DNA of 64,000 nt from assembly GCF_000622225.1 (NCBI RefSeq), contig NZ_KK211412.1, positions 133,883-197,882 on the forward strand, given 5' to 3'. This DNA is from Roseomonas mucosa ATCC BAA-692. GTDB lineage: Bacteria > Pseudomonadota > Alphaproteobacteria > Acetobacterales > Acetobacteraceae. The notes below the pieces were generated by a model. That model did not search any database, had not been told where the DNA came from, and saw nothing but the letters and a program-made list of their open reading frames with translations. The position numbers were made by a program, and so were the translations under genes. This document shows, one piece after another, positions 8,504 to 17,353 of this stretch (positions are counted from its first letter, which is position 1; each line of letters starts with the position of its first letter).

Positions 8504-8743
8504 TCAGAACATCCAGTAGGCCACGAGACCGACCAGAAGCCAGAAGATGGCCCCCAGCGCGGAGGCCCAGGCCAACCCCCGCCATAGCGACCCGGCCTGT
8601 TCATCGTCCGGGGTGGCAACAGGAATTTCGCTTTGCCGTGGCGTGGGCCAGGGAAAGGGATAGGTCGAGTTGCGCGACAAGGGGCGCCGGAGCTGCTCCG
8701 GCTGGCTTGGGGCGCGGGGTGACAGATCCAATGCGTCCGTCAC
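8504..8743 (-). CDS. Small hypothetical protein with a C-terminal membrane helix
   Basis: Unrecognised 79-residue protein. The GTG at 8743 was chosen because GGAGA lies about 8 bases upstream and the residues before it look non-coding. The first 50 residues are polar and Pro/Ser-rich; the last 27 (beginning LWRGLAWASALGAIFWLLV and ending AYWMF) form one convincing transmembrane helix, a tail-anchored layout. It is convergent with the priming transferase gene and lies within the polysaccharide locus, but no function can be assigned. It could be a chance frame, although the abrupt hydrophobic helix argues for a real gene. Confidence 0.5.
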   Translation of the reverse strand: MTDALDLSPRAPSQPEQLRRPLSRNSTYPFPWPTPRQSEIPVATPDDEQAGSLWRGLAWASALGAIFWLLVGLVAYWMF

Positions 8744-9039
8744 GATGGGTGTCTCCGACACGAGGCTCGCTGGATTTAATCCCCAGCACGCGAAGTCGTA
8801 AAGAGCAAATACAACTATAGGAAGTGATCTAAAAGTCTCAAGACCACAGTGAAAAAACTTCCTTTCAGGAACCGACCGCGAGGCTGCGGCAGATGCCCTT
8901 GGCCGGATCATCGGCGATCGTGGTTGAGAAAGCCTTAAGGTGCCGGTTCGGAGGAGATGCACCCCTCCGGAATGCCGGGTGCTCCGGAGCGAGGCACATG
9001 CTCCGGTCAAGGGGATGCTTCAGGCGAATACCGACACCA
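8744..9039. other. Intergenic stretch, no gene seen
   Basis: About 300 bases upstream of the small membrane-protein gene. It includes a modestly AT-rich part (about 8775-8870) that could carry that gene's promoter, and short GC-rich hairpins around 8950-9000. I see no reading frame with protein character and no RNA gene. Confidence 0.4.
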
Positions 9040-9275
9040 CCTGAGCTTCGGCGCCGCGCCCGTGGCTGCCCCTGGCGAGCAGGTGGGTCGGCGGGGCTCC
9101 CGGGAGAGAAACATCTCGCCCGCGCTGGTGGCGCCCGCAGCGGCGGGGAAGCCATGCTTCCCGGTGCGATCCAGCATTGCCGGGCACCAACGAATGGGGT
9201 CCAGGGCGCGCAGCGTCCTGGCGGAGTGGGGGTTTGGGGGCGAGGCAACGCCTTGCCCCCGGCACGCGGCTGACC
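9040..9275 (+). repeat. Dispersed hairpin-rich repeat, divergent copy 2
   Basis: Same block order as copy 1 but more diverged: GAGCAGGTGGGTCGGCGGGG, then CGCGCTGGTGGCGCC, then GGGAAGCCATGCTTCCC in place of the CCGGAGAGC stem, then GGTCCAGGGCGCGCAGCGTCC, then a final stem GGGGGCGAGGCAACGCCTTGC. In two stems both arms have changed together, which suggests the hairpins themselves are conserved. It lies just beyond the 3' end of the minus-strand glycosyltransferase that stops at 9338. Confidence 0.7.
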
Positions 9276-9337
9276 CATGACGCGCAAAAGGGCCAGCAAG
9301 AACCGCCGCCTGTATCAGGCGGGGCGGAACGGTTGCG

Positions 9338-10471
9338 TCAGATCAGTTCGCGATAAACGGCCGCGATCCTTTCGCTGATCACCGGCCAGGCAAAATTGGC
9401 CTCGGCATAGCGGCGGCAGGCTGCCTCGTCCGGCAGGCGGCCCGGCATGGTCAGCGATGCGGCCAGCCCCGAGGCGATGCTGTCCGCATCGCTTCCGGGC
9501 AGGACCAGATCGGGCGAAAGACCGGAAACCACTTCCGGAAGCCCGCCGACCGGCGTCACCAGGACCGGCGTGCCCGAGGCCAGGGCCTCGACTGCGATCA
9601 GGCCGAAGCCCTCCAGCGCCGCGGTGGGAACGACGACGAGGTCGGCGGCCCGGTAGGCGACCGGCAGCAGCTCGTCCGGCACGAAGCCGGCGAAGCGGAC
9701 CGTGTCCTCCAGCCCGTGCCGCCGCACCAGTTCCTCCAGCGCCAGACGCTCCGGCCCCTTACCGACGATGTAGAGCACGGCATCCACCTGCTTCTGCCGC
9801 AGGGTGGCCATGGCCTCGATCAGTCGGTCCAGCCCCATGCGCCGCACCAGCCGCCGCACGGCGAGCAGCACGGGGCGGTCTTCCACCCAGCCCATCCGGG
9901 TCCGTGCCTCGGCGCGGCTGCCCTGCGTGGTGAAAGCCGAGAGATCGGCCCCGCCCGGCACCAGCCGCAGCGCGGAATCCCGTACGCCGTAATGCTCCTG
10001 CGCGATCCGGCCGAAGGCTTCCGACAGCACGATCACCCGCTGTGCCCGGCGATAGACCGCTGTCTCGATCAGCTTCTTGACGCGCACCGAATGGCTGCTC
10101 GCCCCTTCCGCCGCGCTTTCCAGCGCCCAGGGGCCATGGAAATGCACCACCAGCGGCAGGGCGCGCAGCTTGTCGAGGATGGGCAGGGTGTAGAGCGCGA
10201 AATGCGAAGTCGCGAGTGCGGGGCGGGGCCGCAGCAATTCGTCCGTCGCCGCGCGGATCGCGCGGGCGCGGCTCAACATCGACGCGTCGGCCGGGAAGCT
10301 GCGGAAACGGCCCTGCGTGTCGATCTCGGCCTGTCCCTTGCCGGGAACGATGCCGCAGGATTCGAAGCCCAGTTTCTCCAGGCCGAGATGGAGGTTGTAG
10401 AAGACGTTCTCGGCGCCGCCCTTGTGTTCCGGGAACCAGCCGCTGCCGACCTGGAAGATGCGCTGTGTCAC
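9338..10471 (-). CDS. GT4-family glycosyltransferase
   Basis: GT-B glycosyltransferase of 377 residues. The N-terminus IFQVGSGWFPEHKGGAENVF is the usual acceptor-domain opening with GGAE. The C-terminal domain has AVRRLVRRMGLDRLIEAM, YIVGKGPERLALEELV and AALEGFGLIAVEALASGTPV, the EGFG...E signature of GT4 enzymes. It starts with GTG at 10471 and stands alone on the minus strand between the small membrane-protein gene and the divergent galE-like gene. It probably adds one residue of the exopolysaccharide repeat unit; donor specificity is unknown. Confidence 0.87.
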   Translation of the reverse strand: MTQRIFQVGSGWFPEHKGGAENVFYNLHLGLEKLGFESCGIVPGKGQAEIDTQGRFRSFPADASMLSRARAIRAATDELLRPRPALATSHFALYTLPILDKLRALPLVVHFHGPWALESAAEGASSHSVRVKKLIETAVYRRAQRVIVLSEAFGRIAQEHYGVRDSALRLVPGGADLSAFTTQGSRAEARTRMGWVEDRPVLLAVRRLVRRMGLDRLIEAMATLRQKQVDAVLYIVGKGPERLALEELVRRHGLEDTVRFAGFVPDELLPVAYRAADLVVVPTAALEGFGLIAVEALASGTPVLVTPVGGLPEVVSGLSPDLVLPGSDADSIASGLAASLTMPGRLPDEAACRRYAEANFAWPVISERIAAVYRELI

Positions 10472-10812
10472 GGGCGTGCTACGCCTTTGTCCGGGGGCTG
10501 GGGATTTGCTGCATGCCAGAACGGCGTTGGAGAGACATTCCTGTCATGGAAGAACTCCGGCGATAAGGGGCAGGCTGGGATATCGGGGAACCCGCTTCAC
10601 GACGGGCACCCACCGGCGCGCAGCACGCCGGGTCATCGCATGAACTGTTATTTTATGAGAAACATGAGACTCCGTCCAATTCCCCTGCCTCTCGCGAAAC
10701 GGCTTTCCCGCTATCACGGCGAGGACCAGGGTGTCGTGCTCCAGGACATGACGTTTTCGCCCTTTCCGGCGAAAGGCGCGGGACGGATCTCCCAGTGAAG
10801 GAACGAGAAGAG
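10472..10812. promoter_or_regulatory. Divergent intergenic region (glycosyltransferase / epimerase)
   Basis: About 340 bases between the minus-strand glycosyltransferase and plus-strand galE-like gene. A short AT-richer patch around 10640-10675 (AACTGTTATTTTATGAG) is the most promoter-like part for the epimerase. An in-frame ATG at 10795 could extend the epimerase by six residues. No separate gene is apparent. Confidence 0.4.
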
Positions 10813-11805
10813 ATGGGCAGCATCCTGGTGACCGGCGGCGCCGGCTATATCGGCAGCCATGCCGTGCTGGCCCTGCGCGATGCCGGCTTCGCGCCCGTGG
10901 TGCTGGATGACCTGTCCACCGGCTTCCGCCAGGCGGTGCCAGCGGATGTTCCCTTTGTCCAGGGCTCCGTCGGCGACGAGGACCTGATGGCCGAGACGAT
11001 GCTGCGGCACGGTGTCTCGGCGGTGATGCATTTCGCAGCCTTCCAGATCGTGCCGGAAAGCGTCGAGCAGCCGCTGGAATACTGGCGCAACAATGTGGGC
11101 GGTGTCGCCGCCACCCTCGGCGCCTGCCTGCGCAGCGGCGTCCGCCACCTCGTCTTCTCCTCCACCGCGGCGGTCTACGGCATCCCCGAGACGCTGCCGG
11201 TGCCCGAGGATGCGCCCTGCGATCCGATCACGCCCTATGGCTCCAGCAAGCACGCGGCGGAGCGGATGATCCTCGATGTCGCGCGGGCCTTCGGGCTTTC
11301 CACCGTGACGCTGCGCTACTTCAACGTCGCGGGCGCCGATCCGGCCGGACGGGCGGGGCAGCGTTCGCACCAGGCGACGCACCTGATCAAGGTGGCCTGC
11401 GAGGTGGCGACCGGGAAGCGCGACAAGGTCGAGATCTTCGGCACGGACTACCCGACGCCGGACGGCACCGGCGTGCGCGACTATGTGCATGTCTCGGACC
11501 TTGCCGATGCCCATGTCGCGGCGTTGCGCCATATCCTGCGGAACCCGGTCAATCTCACCATGAACTGCGGCTATGGCTGGGGCTATTCGGTGCGGGAGGT
11601 GCTGACGGCGGTGGAGCGGGTGAACGGCGCACCGCTGCCGGTCGTCGAATCGCCGCGCCGCGCCGGCGATCCGCCGTCGCTCGTCGCCGCCGTCGACCGG
11701 CTGCAGCGGACGCTGGACTGGCGGCCCCGCTACGAGGCCCTGGACTTCATCATCCGCAGCGCCCTGGACTGGGAAACGGTGCTGGCGGCCGAGACCCTGC
11801 CCTGA
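10813..11805 (+). CDS. galE: UDP-glucose 4-epimerase family protein
   Basis: NAD-dependent sugar-nucleotide epimerase of the extended SDR superfamily, 330 residues, probably supplying UDP-galactose (or another C4 epimer) to the polysaccharide pathway. It shows the NAD loop TGGAGYIGSH at residues 7-16, a catalytic Ser117-Thr118 and the YxxxK pair Tyr142/Lys146 (PYGSSKHAAE). RYFNVAGA and a DGTGVRDYVHVSDLADAH block follow, as in GalE. The ATG at 10813 was chosen because the protein then begins directly with the nucleotide fold and GAAGAG precedes it; ATG 10795 is possible. It is a lone plus-strand gene convergent with the next glycosyltransferase. Confidence 0.9.
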   Translation: MGSILVTGGAGYIGSHAVLALRDAGFAPVVLDDLSTGFRQAVPADVPFVQGSVGDEDLMAETMLRHGVSAVMHFAAFQIVPESVEQPLEYWRNNVGGVAATLGACLRSGVRHLVFSSTAAVYGIPETLPVPEDAPCDPITPYGSSKHAAERMILDVARAFGLSTVTLRYFNVAGADPAGRAGQRSHQATHLIKVACEVATGKRDKVEIFGTDYPTPDGTGVRDYVHVSDLADAHVAALRHILRNPVNLTMNCGYGWGYSVREVLTAVERVNGAPLPVVESPRRAGDPPSLVAAVDRLQRTLDWRPRYEALDFIIRSALDWETVLAAETLP

Positions 11806-11843
11806 GAACGGGGCCGGGATAGCTCCGCCCCCAGCCTGGATGG

Positions 11844-11866
11844 CCGCGGGAAGAGACAACCCGCGG
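11844..11866. terminator. Terminator-like hairpin between convergent genes
   Basis: A 7-bp stem CCGCGGG / CCCGCGG with a 9-base loop lies midway between the stops of the epimerase (11805) and the convergent glycosyltransferase (11904). A second small stem (CCGCCTGGAAAGGCGG) sits just before 11904. Neither has a T-run, so termination is inferred from position. Confidence 0.4.
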
Positions 11867-11903
11867 ACCCAGCTGGCCGCAGTCTCGCCGCCTGGAAAGG
11901 CGG

Positions 11904-13091
11904 TCAGGAAGCCAGCGGCACCGGTGCGCCGGAATGGCGCTCCGTCACCAGCCCGGCATAGACCTCCTCCAGCCTGTCCACCACCTTCGTCCAGGCATAG
12001 TGCTTCTCGACATAGGTGCGGTTGGCGGCCCCCATGCGCTGCTGCATTTCCGGCGAGCGCAGCAGCTTGAGCAGCGCCCCGGCCATGGCCTCAGGATCCT
12101 CCTGCGGCACGATGAAGCCGCCGGAGCCGTCGGGCGGGAGGAGATACGGCAGGCCGCCCGTGTTCGTCACCACCAGCGGCTTGCCGCAGGCCATGCCCTC
12201 GATCGCCGTCGTGCCGAGGGGCTCGCCATGCGAAGGCAGGACGTAGATCGCGTGCTGGCGGAAGAACTCCACCGAGCTGTCGCGGGGAACATGCCCCTTG
12301 GTATGGATGCGGTCGCGGCAGGGAAGCGTCGCGATCAGCGCGTTCACCTCCTCCCAGTGATCGCCCCGCCCGATGATGCTGAGCGTGGCCTCGGGCACCT
12401 CGCGGCTGACGATCTCGAAGGCCTTGAGCAGGTCGAAGATGCCCTTCCGGCGGGCGACGCTGGTGTAGAAGAGGATGCTCAGCGGCCCCTTCTCCGGCGG
12501 TTCGCCGGAGGGGGAGAAGAGATCGGCATCGATGCCGTGATGCATGGTGACGATCTTGTCCTTCACCATTCCCGGTGCGGCGATTCGGTCCATCGCGGCC
12601 GGGGTGGTCAGCATCAGGTTCGTTGCCTGCCATTGCTGCAGGAAGCAGATCGCCCAGCGCACACCGGTCTCCAGCCGCACCTTCAGGCTGTCGCGGTTCT
12701 GGTCCGGCCAGCGTGCCACATAGGTGCCGAGCAGCACGGGCAGCCCGCATGCCACCATGCCGAGCGAGAGCCCGACGAAGACGGGATTCATCTGGTGGAC
12801 GATGTCGATCGTCTCTTCCTTGCGCAGCTTCTCCAGCAGCAGCCGCGTCCGGACCATGTATTCCAGGCGCTTCAGAGGGCCCGGCCAGGACTGCCGGATC
12901 GGATGGAAGGTCACGTTGCCCGGCATGGGCTCCTTCAGGTCCACCTCCTGGCAGGCGACATGCAGGCGGTAGCCCCGGTTCGCGAGCTCGCGCAGGAAGC
13001 CGCAGGCGATCAGCCCATCCCCGTAGAGGCGATGATCCGTCAGCAGGTCGGACGGATGCACGATGAAGATGGTGGGCTTCCGGGTGGTCAT
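11904..13091 (-). CDS. GT4-family glycosyltransferase
   Basis: GT-B glycosyltransferase of 395 residues. The opening TIFIVHPSDLLTDHRLYGDG is followed by a C-terminal donor domain with FYTSVARRKGIFDLLKAFEI, SIIGRGDHWEEV and LPSHGEPLGTTAIEGMACGK, the last being the GT4 E-x7-E region. It is the last gene of the minus-strand operon that begins with the Wzc-type kinase gene and continues through flippase, polymerase and acyltransferase. It is one of four GT4 enzymes in this locus. Confidence 0.87.
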   Translation of the reverse strand: MTTRKPTIFIVHPSDLLTDHRLYGDGLIACGFLRELANRGYRLHVACQEVDLKEPMPGNVTFHPIRQSWPGPLKRLEYMVRTRLLLEKLRKEETIDIVHQMNPVFVGLSLGMVACGLPVLLGTYVARWPDQNRDSLKVRLETGVRWAICFLQQWQATNLMLTTPAAMDRIAAPGMVKDKIVTMHHGIDADLFSPSGEPPEKGPLSILFYTSVARRKGIFDLLKAFEIVSREVPEATLSIIGRGDHWEEVNALIATLPCRDRIHTKGHVPRDSSVEFFRQHAIYVLPSHGEPLGTTAIEGMACGKPLVVTNTGGLPYLLPPDGSGGFIVPQEDPEAMAGALLKLLRSPEMQQRMGAANRTYVEKHYAWTKVVDRLEEVYAGLVTERHSGAPVPLAS

Positions 13092-13246
13092 GGATCAGCG
13101 CCTCACTGACGTCGCGGTTCCGCCGGGACGGCCTTGGCCATGGGCACTGCCCGCCGGGGCATCGCCTGCGATGGCCATCGGCCGGCACGGACCGGTCCTG
13201 GCAAGATGGGGGTGCCCGCTACGGGCGGATTCCGGTCGGGCATCGC

Positions 13247-14386
13247 TCAGCGCAGCCGGTCGGAGGGATCGGAGGCCGCGGCAGGCCAGGCGGGGGCGAG
13301 CTTCGCCTTCGGGGCGCCGAAATAGGACTGCCCGAAGCGGCGCGCCGCCTGCTGCAGCGGCGTATCGACGAGGTGATGGAAGGCATAGCCGATCAGGATC
13401 GCGATCGCCGAGGTCACCAGGATCACTGGAACCTGAAAGCCTGCCGGCATGAGGCCGTACTTCCAGATGAACTTGCCCATCAGCACGAGCGTGCTGAAGT
13501 GGACCAGATAGACCGAATAGGAGATGGCACCGAGCATGATCAGGAATGCCGGCATGCGCAGCTTCCCACGCCATTCCACCAGGGTGCCGCCGAGCAGCGC
13601 CGCACCGGAGAAGCCGCCGGCCAGGATCGCGGTGTGGAAGTCGAGGGTGTTGGTAGGCTCGGGCGCCCGCAGCGCGATCAGCCAGAACAGGCCGGCGCAG
13701 CCCAGGGCCAGCAACAGGATGCCGGCGAAGGGGCTGCCGCGGAGCCGCGGCGACAAGGCCAGCCAGGCGCCAAGCACGCCGATCCCGAATTCCAGGGCCT
13801 GCGGCCGCAGGAACTGCGCCCAGGGCGCGGTCAGGTCGGCGCCGATCAGATGGAGCAGCACGATGAGTGCCTGCCAGAGCAGGATCAACCCCATGCCGAA
13901 ACGGAGGTTCAGGATGGCCAGCGCGAAGACCGCGTAGAAGAAGACCTCATAGACCAGCGTCCAGGTCACGTTGACCAGCGGGATGTTGGCCTGGGGGAGG
14001 AGCAGGAAGCTCGCCACCACGCTCCAGGCATTGAGCTTCTGCGTTTCGCTGGCATGCGCGCCCGTCAGATAGGTGGCCAGGGCCAGGGCGCTCATGATGA
14101 AGACGGCGGGATAGATGCGCGAGAAGCGGCGCCACAGATAGCGTGCGCAACGGTCCGGCCGCCCGAGATCCGCCTGGTGGACGAGGGTGATGATGAAGCC
14201 GCTCAGGACGAAGAAGATGTCCACGCCGAGGGCGCCGTTGGACAGGATGCGTCCCATGATCCCGTCAACCGGGTTCTGCCCCACGACAACCTGCGCATGG
14301 AACAGCACGACCAGCACAGCCGCAAGGCCGCGCATGGCTTCGATCCACTCGATCCGGTGGGATGTCGCGGGCGATGCGTTCGTCAT
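13247..14386 (-). CDS. Acyltransferase 3 family membrane protein (polysaccharide O-acetylation)
   Basis: Integral-membrane acyltransferase of 379 residues, of the family that includes GumF/GumG, ExoZ and OafA. It shows the opening RIEWIEAMRGLAAVLVVLFH, whose R..A...V..FH arrangement carries the family's active-site His, then LSNGALGVDIFFVLSGFIIT and about ten hydrophobic segments. It probably transfers acetyl groups to sugars of the repeat unit. The ATG at 14386 is preferred over GTG 14404 because GGGGGA precedes it at a workable distance. It lies between polymerase and glycosyltransferase genes on the minus strand. Confidence 0.88.
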   Translation of the reverse strand: MTNASPATSHRIEWIEAMRGLAAVLVVLFHAQVVVGQNPVDGIMGRILSNGALGVDIFFVLSGFIITLVHQADLGRPDRCARYLWRRFSRIYPAVFIMSALALATYLTGAHASETQKLNAWSVVASFLLLPQANIPLVNVTWTLVYEVFFYAVFALAILNLRFGMGLILLWQALIVLLHLIGADLTAPWAQFLRPQALEFGIGVLGAWLALSPRLRGSPFAGILLLALGCAGLFWLIALRAPEPTNTLDFHTAILAGGFSGAALLGGTLVEWRGKLRMPAFLIMLGAISYSVYLVHFSTLVLMGKFIWKYGLMPAGFQVPVILVTSAIAILIGYAFHHLVDTPLQQAARRFGQSYFGAPKAKLAPAWPAAASDPSDRLR

Positions 14387-14439
14387 AGCCTGGGGCTCCC
14401 CCACCTGTGCTTCACCGCACTGTCATGCGGCCATCGCCG

Positions 14440-15882
14440 TCATGAAGCCATCCTAACACGGCTGGCCGTGAAGGTCAGGGCGGTGGCGAGCATGATCCAG
14501 TTCAGGACACCGACTTCGGCGATATGCACGGCCCCCAGCGGAATCTGGATAAAGGCGATGATCACCAGCACGCGGTACAGATAGAGCTTGGAACCGGGTG
14601 TCGGATCGGACTGGAAGGTCGAGAGGATCAGCATGAACAGGCTGATGAAGTAGAAGGCACCGCCGAAGATGCCCAGGGCGCGGACGCTGTCCAGGATGCC
14701 GCTGTCCACCACCGCGTTCGCCGAGCCGCTGACACTGGCATAGTAGTTCAGCCCGAAGCCGTCGCCGATCAGCAGGTTGTCGTTGTCGATGAAGAAGCGG
14801 ACGTACTGCATCATGCGCTCCGCTCCGCTCGCGTCGGAGTTGAGGCTGCTCAGCGAATTCAACCGCTGCTCCAGGGCGAACTGCATCTCCGGTATCAGGG
14901 CCAGGAAACCGGCGCTGAAGACCAGCACGATGGCGCCAAGGGAGATCCGCATCTTCTCCTGCGGTGTGCCCCACAGAAGGAGCAGGACCAGGCCCAGCGA
15001 TGTCGCCCCCCAGAGCGTGCGGTACTGTGCCAGGGCGAGGCCGAGGGCACAGGCAATCATCACCGGCACCGAGATGCTGAACGACCGGCTCATCGCGATC
15101 AGCAGCGCGATCATCAGATAGGCCGCCATGGAGCCCGGGGCATTCATGGTGGAGAAGACGCGCAGCGAGAAGGCGCCGGGCACGCCGACGGAATCGAAGC
15201 CCAGCAACCGGACGTTGTTCACCCATTCCGCATCCCAGGGCGTGGGATAGATGAACTGCATCAGCCCGTAGATGCCCATGACGGGCGCCACCACCAGCAG
15301 GGTGGAGGTGATGACCTGCCGCATGGCCGCGCCGCGCTGCCACTGCGACAGGATGTGGATCGCGACCAGCGGTCCGGAGGCCCATTTCAGCAGGTCGGTC
15401 ATGCCGAGCATGAAGCGGTCCTGCAGCACGGCGAGCAACGCGCCATAGGCGATGCTGCACAGGATGGCCAGGAAGGGCCCCGTATAGGGGTTGCGCCCCG
15501 GTGCCAGGTACCGCAGGGCCGAGAAGGCGCCGAGCATGCAGATCAGGTAGGGCGCGGTCAGGATCAGGCTGGAGACCTGGAAACCGCCCTGGTAGTCGGC
15601 CAGCCGCCGCACCAGCGAGGCGAAGCAGAAGAGCAGGATCGTGTAGCCGATATACCAGGGCGAGCGGTGCAGGTAGAGGAAGCCGCCCAGGAACAGGGCC
15701 ATGGCCGGATAGAGGATCCGCGCCAGCGGCGCCGCCCCGCCGAGATAGAGGACGATCGGGACCAGCAGCGCCGCCGATACCGACAGGAAGGCGCCGAGGC
15801 TCAGCAGCCCCGGATCGGCCAGCCGATCATCCAGCGTCGGGCGGGAATAGCGGCTTCTTGCGGCAGTGAAGGTGATCGACAC
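14440..15882 (-). CDS. Wzy/GumE-type polysaccharide polymerase
   Basis: Polytopic membrane protein of 480 residues with about ten to twelve hydrophobic helices and a large periplasmic loop near residues 340-390 (EQRLNSLSSLNSDASGAERM, then LLIGDGFGLNYYASV). The O-antigen ligase/polymerase family shows this loop and the GxGxG-like GDGFG element. Given its place between the flippase and acyltransferase genes, it is most likely the polymerase that joins repeat units on the periplasmic side. Sequence similarity within this family is low, so the call rests on topology and context. It starts with GTG at 15882, after GAGG about 9 bases upstream. Confidence 0.8.
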   Translation of the reverse strand: MSITFTAARSRYSRPTLDDRLADPGLLSLGAFLSVSAALLVPIVLYLGGAAPLARILYPAMALFLGGFLYLHRSPWYIGYTILLFCFASLVRRLADYQGGFQVSSLILTAPYLICMLGAFSALRYLAPGRNPYTGPFLAILCSIAYGALLAVLQDRFMLGMTDLLKWASGPLVAIHILSQWQRGAAMRQVITSTLLVVAPVMGIYGLMQFIYPTPWDAEWVNNVRLLGFDSVGVPGAFSLRVFSTMNAPGSMAAYLMIALLIAMSRSFSISVPVMIACALGLALAQYRTLWGATSLGLVLLLLWGTPQEKMRISLGAIVLVFSAGFLALIPEMQFALEQRLNSLSSLNSDASGAERMMQYVRFFIDNDNLLIGDGFGLNYYASVSGSANAVVDSGILDSVRALGIFGGAFYFISLFMLILSTFQSDPTPGSKLYLYRVLVIIAFIQIPLGAVHIAEVGVLNWIMLATALTFTASRVRMAS

Positions 15883-15909
15883 GCCAGCGAACCTCGTTTC
15901 TGTGCTCGG

Positions 15910-17283
15910 TCAGGACCGGGCGAGCTTCCGTGCATAGCCCAGCAGCTCTGCAGGCAGCACGGAAAGGCGGGGACGGGGCAGATCAAGGACGCGTGGCATG
16001 CCGGCCAGCATCATGATCATGCGCACCAGCGAGGACATGGTCGCCGCCACCGCGGCACCCATCGCCCCCATCACGGGAACTAGCAGGAACAGCCCCAGGC
16101 CCAACGTGGCGAAGGCCGCCACCTGGGCGATCGAGACATAGCCGGGGCGCCCCATGGCCAGGTAGAGCTGGCTGGAGACCTGGGCAAGGGCCGAGAAGGC
16201 CTCCTCGATCACCAGCACCAGGAAGAGAGCATGCGCCGCGCCGAATTCCTTGCCGTAGAGCAGGGACAGCGCCGGACCGCCCAGCACCCAGACGCCGATG
16301 CCGGCCAGGATCACCGCCACCAGCATCAGGCGGAAGGTCCGGTCGTGCAGGGCGCTCGCCTCCTCGGGAGACTTGCCGGCCATGGCGGGCAGCATCACGG
16401 CGCTGGCCGCGGTCTGCAGCACCATCAGCAGGCGCGACAGGCTGAAGGCCACGAGATAGAGGCCGAACTCCTCTGGCGAGATTACCGCCACCAGGAAGAG
16501 CCGGTCCAGGTAGAAGGTCAGGCTGCCCAACGTGCCGATGCCCACCGCGCGCACGGTGTAGGACACGAGCCCCGGCAGCCAGCGGCCCGGATGGCTGAAG
16601 CGCGGCGGCAGGATGCGCCAGAGCTTGTACGCGATCACGCAAAGGCAGACCGCGGTCGAGGTCCACATCGCAAAGGCCGACACCGCCGGCGTCAGCCCGA
16701 TGGCGAAGGCCACAGCCACCAGGAAGACCAGGTACAGCGCTGGGTCCAGCCAGCTCATCGTGTTGAAGGAGCCGAAGCGGTCCAGCGCGGTGAAGGAGTT
16801 CTTCAGCAACACGGCGAAGAGCGACATCACCGTCACCACGGCGGCATAGGGTGCCAGCGCCACCACCTCCGCCGGGTAATGGCCGGACATGGCCAGCGGG
16901 ATCGCCACCACCGCCGCCACCGCGCCGATGATGCCTAGCACGAAGGCCAGGAGGATGGAGGCGCCGAGCACCTCCGCCTGCTCCTCGGGCTTCGCGTTGC
17001 GCATGTAGTAGACCTGCGCCAGCGGCAGCCCGCCGATGATCATGGTGGACAGGAAGGTGGGCCAGAGGGTGATGGCGCCAAAGGCGCCCCGACCTTCCGG
17101 CCCGAGGAGACGAGCGGTGATGATGCCCGTCCCCACGTTCAGCGCCAGCACCAGGAACTGCGTGAGCAGCGTCTGGGCGAAGGCGAAGCTGGTGCCCCGC
17201 CCGCCCAGCACGCCCCGGACCAGCCGGGTGGAACCCTGGCGAAGGCCCAGCAGGCGCCCCCCGGTTTCGCTCCGCCCGCTCAT
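15910..17283 (-). CDS. Wzx-type flippase (polysaccharide transporter of the MOP superfamily)
   Basis: Membrane transporter of 457 residues with about twelve to fourteen transmembrane segments. Features typical of Wzx/GumJ include the early segment LNVGTGIITARLLGPEGRGA and YYMRNAKPEEQAEVLGASIL, and a repeated helical architecture without soluble domains. It should move the lipid-linked repeat unit from the cytoplasmic to the periplasmic leaflet. The ATG at 17283 has GGAG about 10 bases upstream. It follows the Wzc-type gene by 70 bases and precedes the polymerase gene by 27, consistent with one operon. Confidence 0.87.
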   Translation of the reverse strand: MSGRSETGGRLLGLRQGSTRLVRGVLGGRGTSFAFAQTLLTQFLVLALNVGTGIITARLLGPEGRGAFGAITLWPTFLSTMIIGGLPLAQVYYMRNAKPEEQAEVLGASILLAFVLGIIGAVAAVVAIPLAMSGHYPAEVVALAPYAAVVTVMSLFAVLLKNSFTALDRFGSFNTMSWLDPALYLVFLVAVAFAIGLTPAVSAFAMWTSTAVCLCVIAYKLWRILPPRFSHPGRWLPGLVSYTVRAVGIGTLGSLTFYLDRLFLVAVISPEEFGLYLVAFSLSRLLMVLQTAASAVMLPAMAGKSPEEASALHDRTFRLMLVAVILAGIGVWVLGGPALSLLYGKEFGAAHALFLVLVIEEAFSALAQVSSQLYLAMGRPGYVSIAQVAAFATLGLGLFLLVPVMGAMGAAVAATMSSLVRMIMMLAGMPRVLDLPRPRLSVLPAELLGYARKLARS

Positions 17284-17353
17284 GCCGCGTCGCGCTCCAG
17301 GCGTGACGCGAAGGCGGAGTTTGGCAGGGACACTGCGGTCATGGAGTTCTGCT

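Noticed and set aside
8760-8810. tRNA-like segment
   Set aside because: Short complementary runs exist but no full cloverleaf, T-loop or acceptor stem can be formed; no tRNA was identified.
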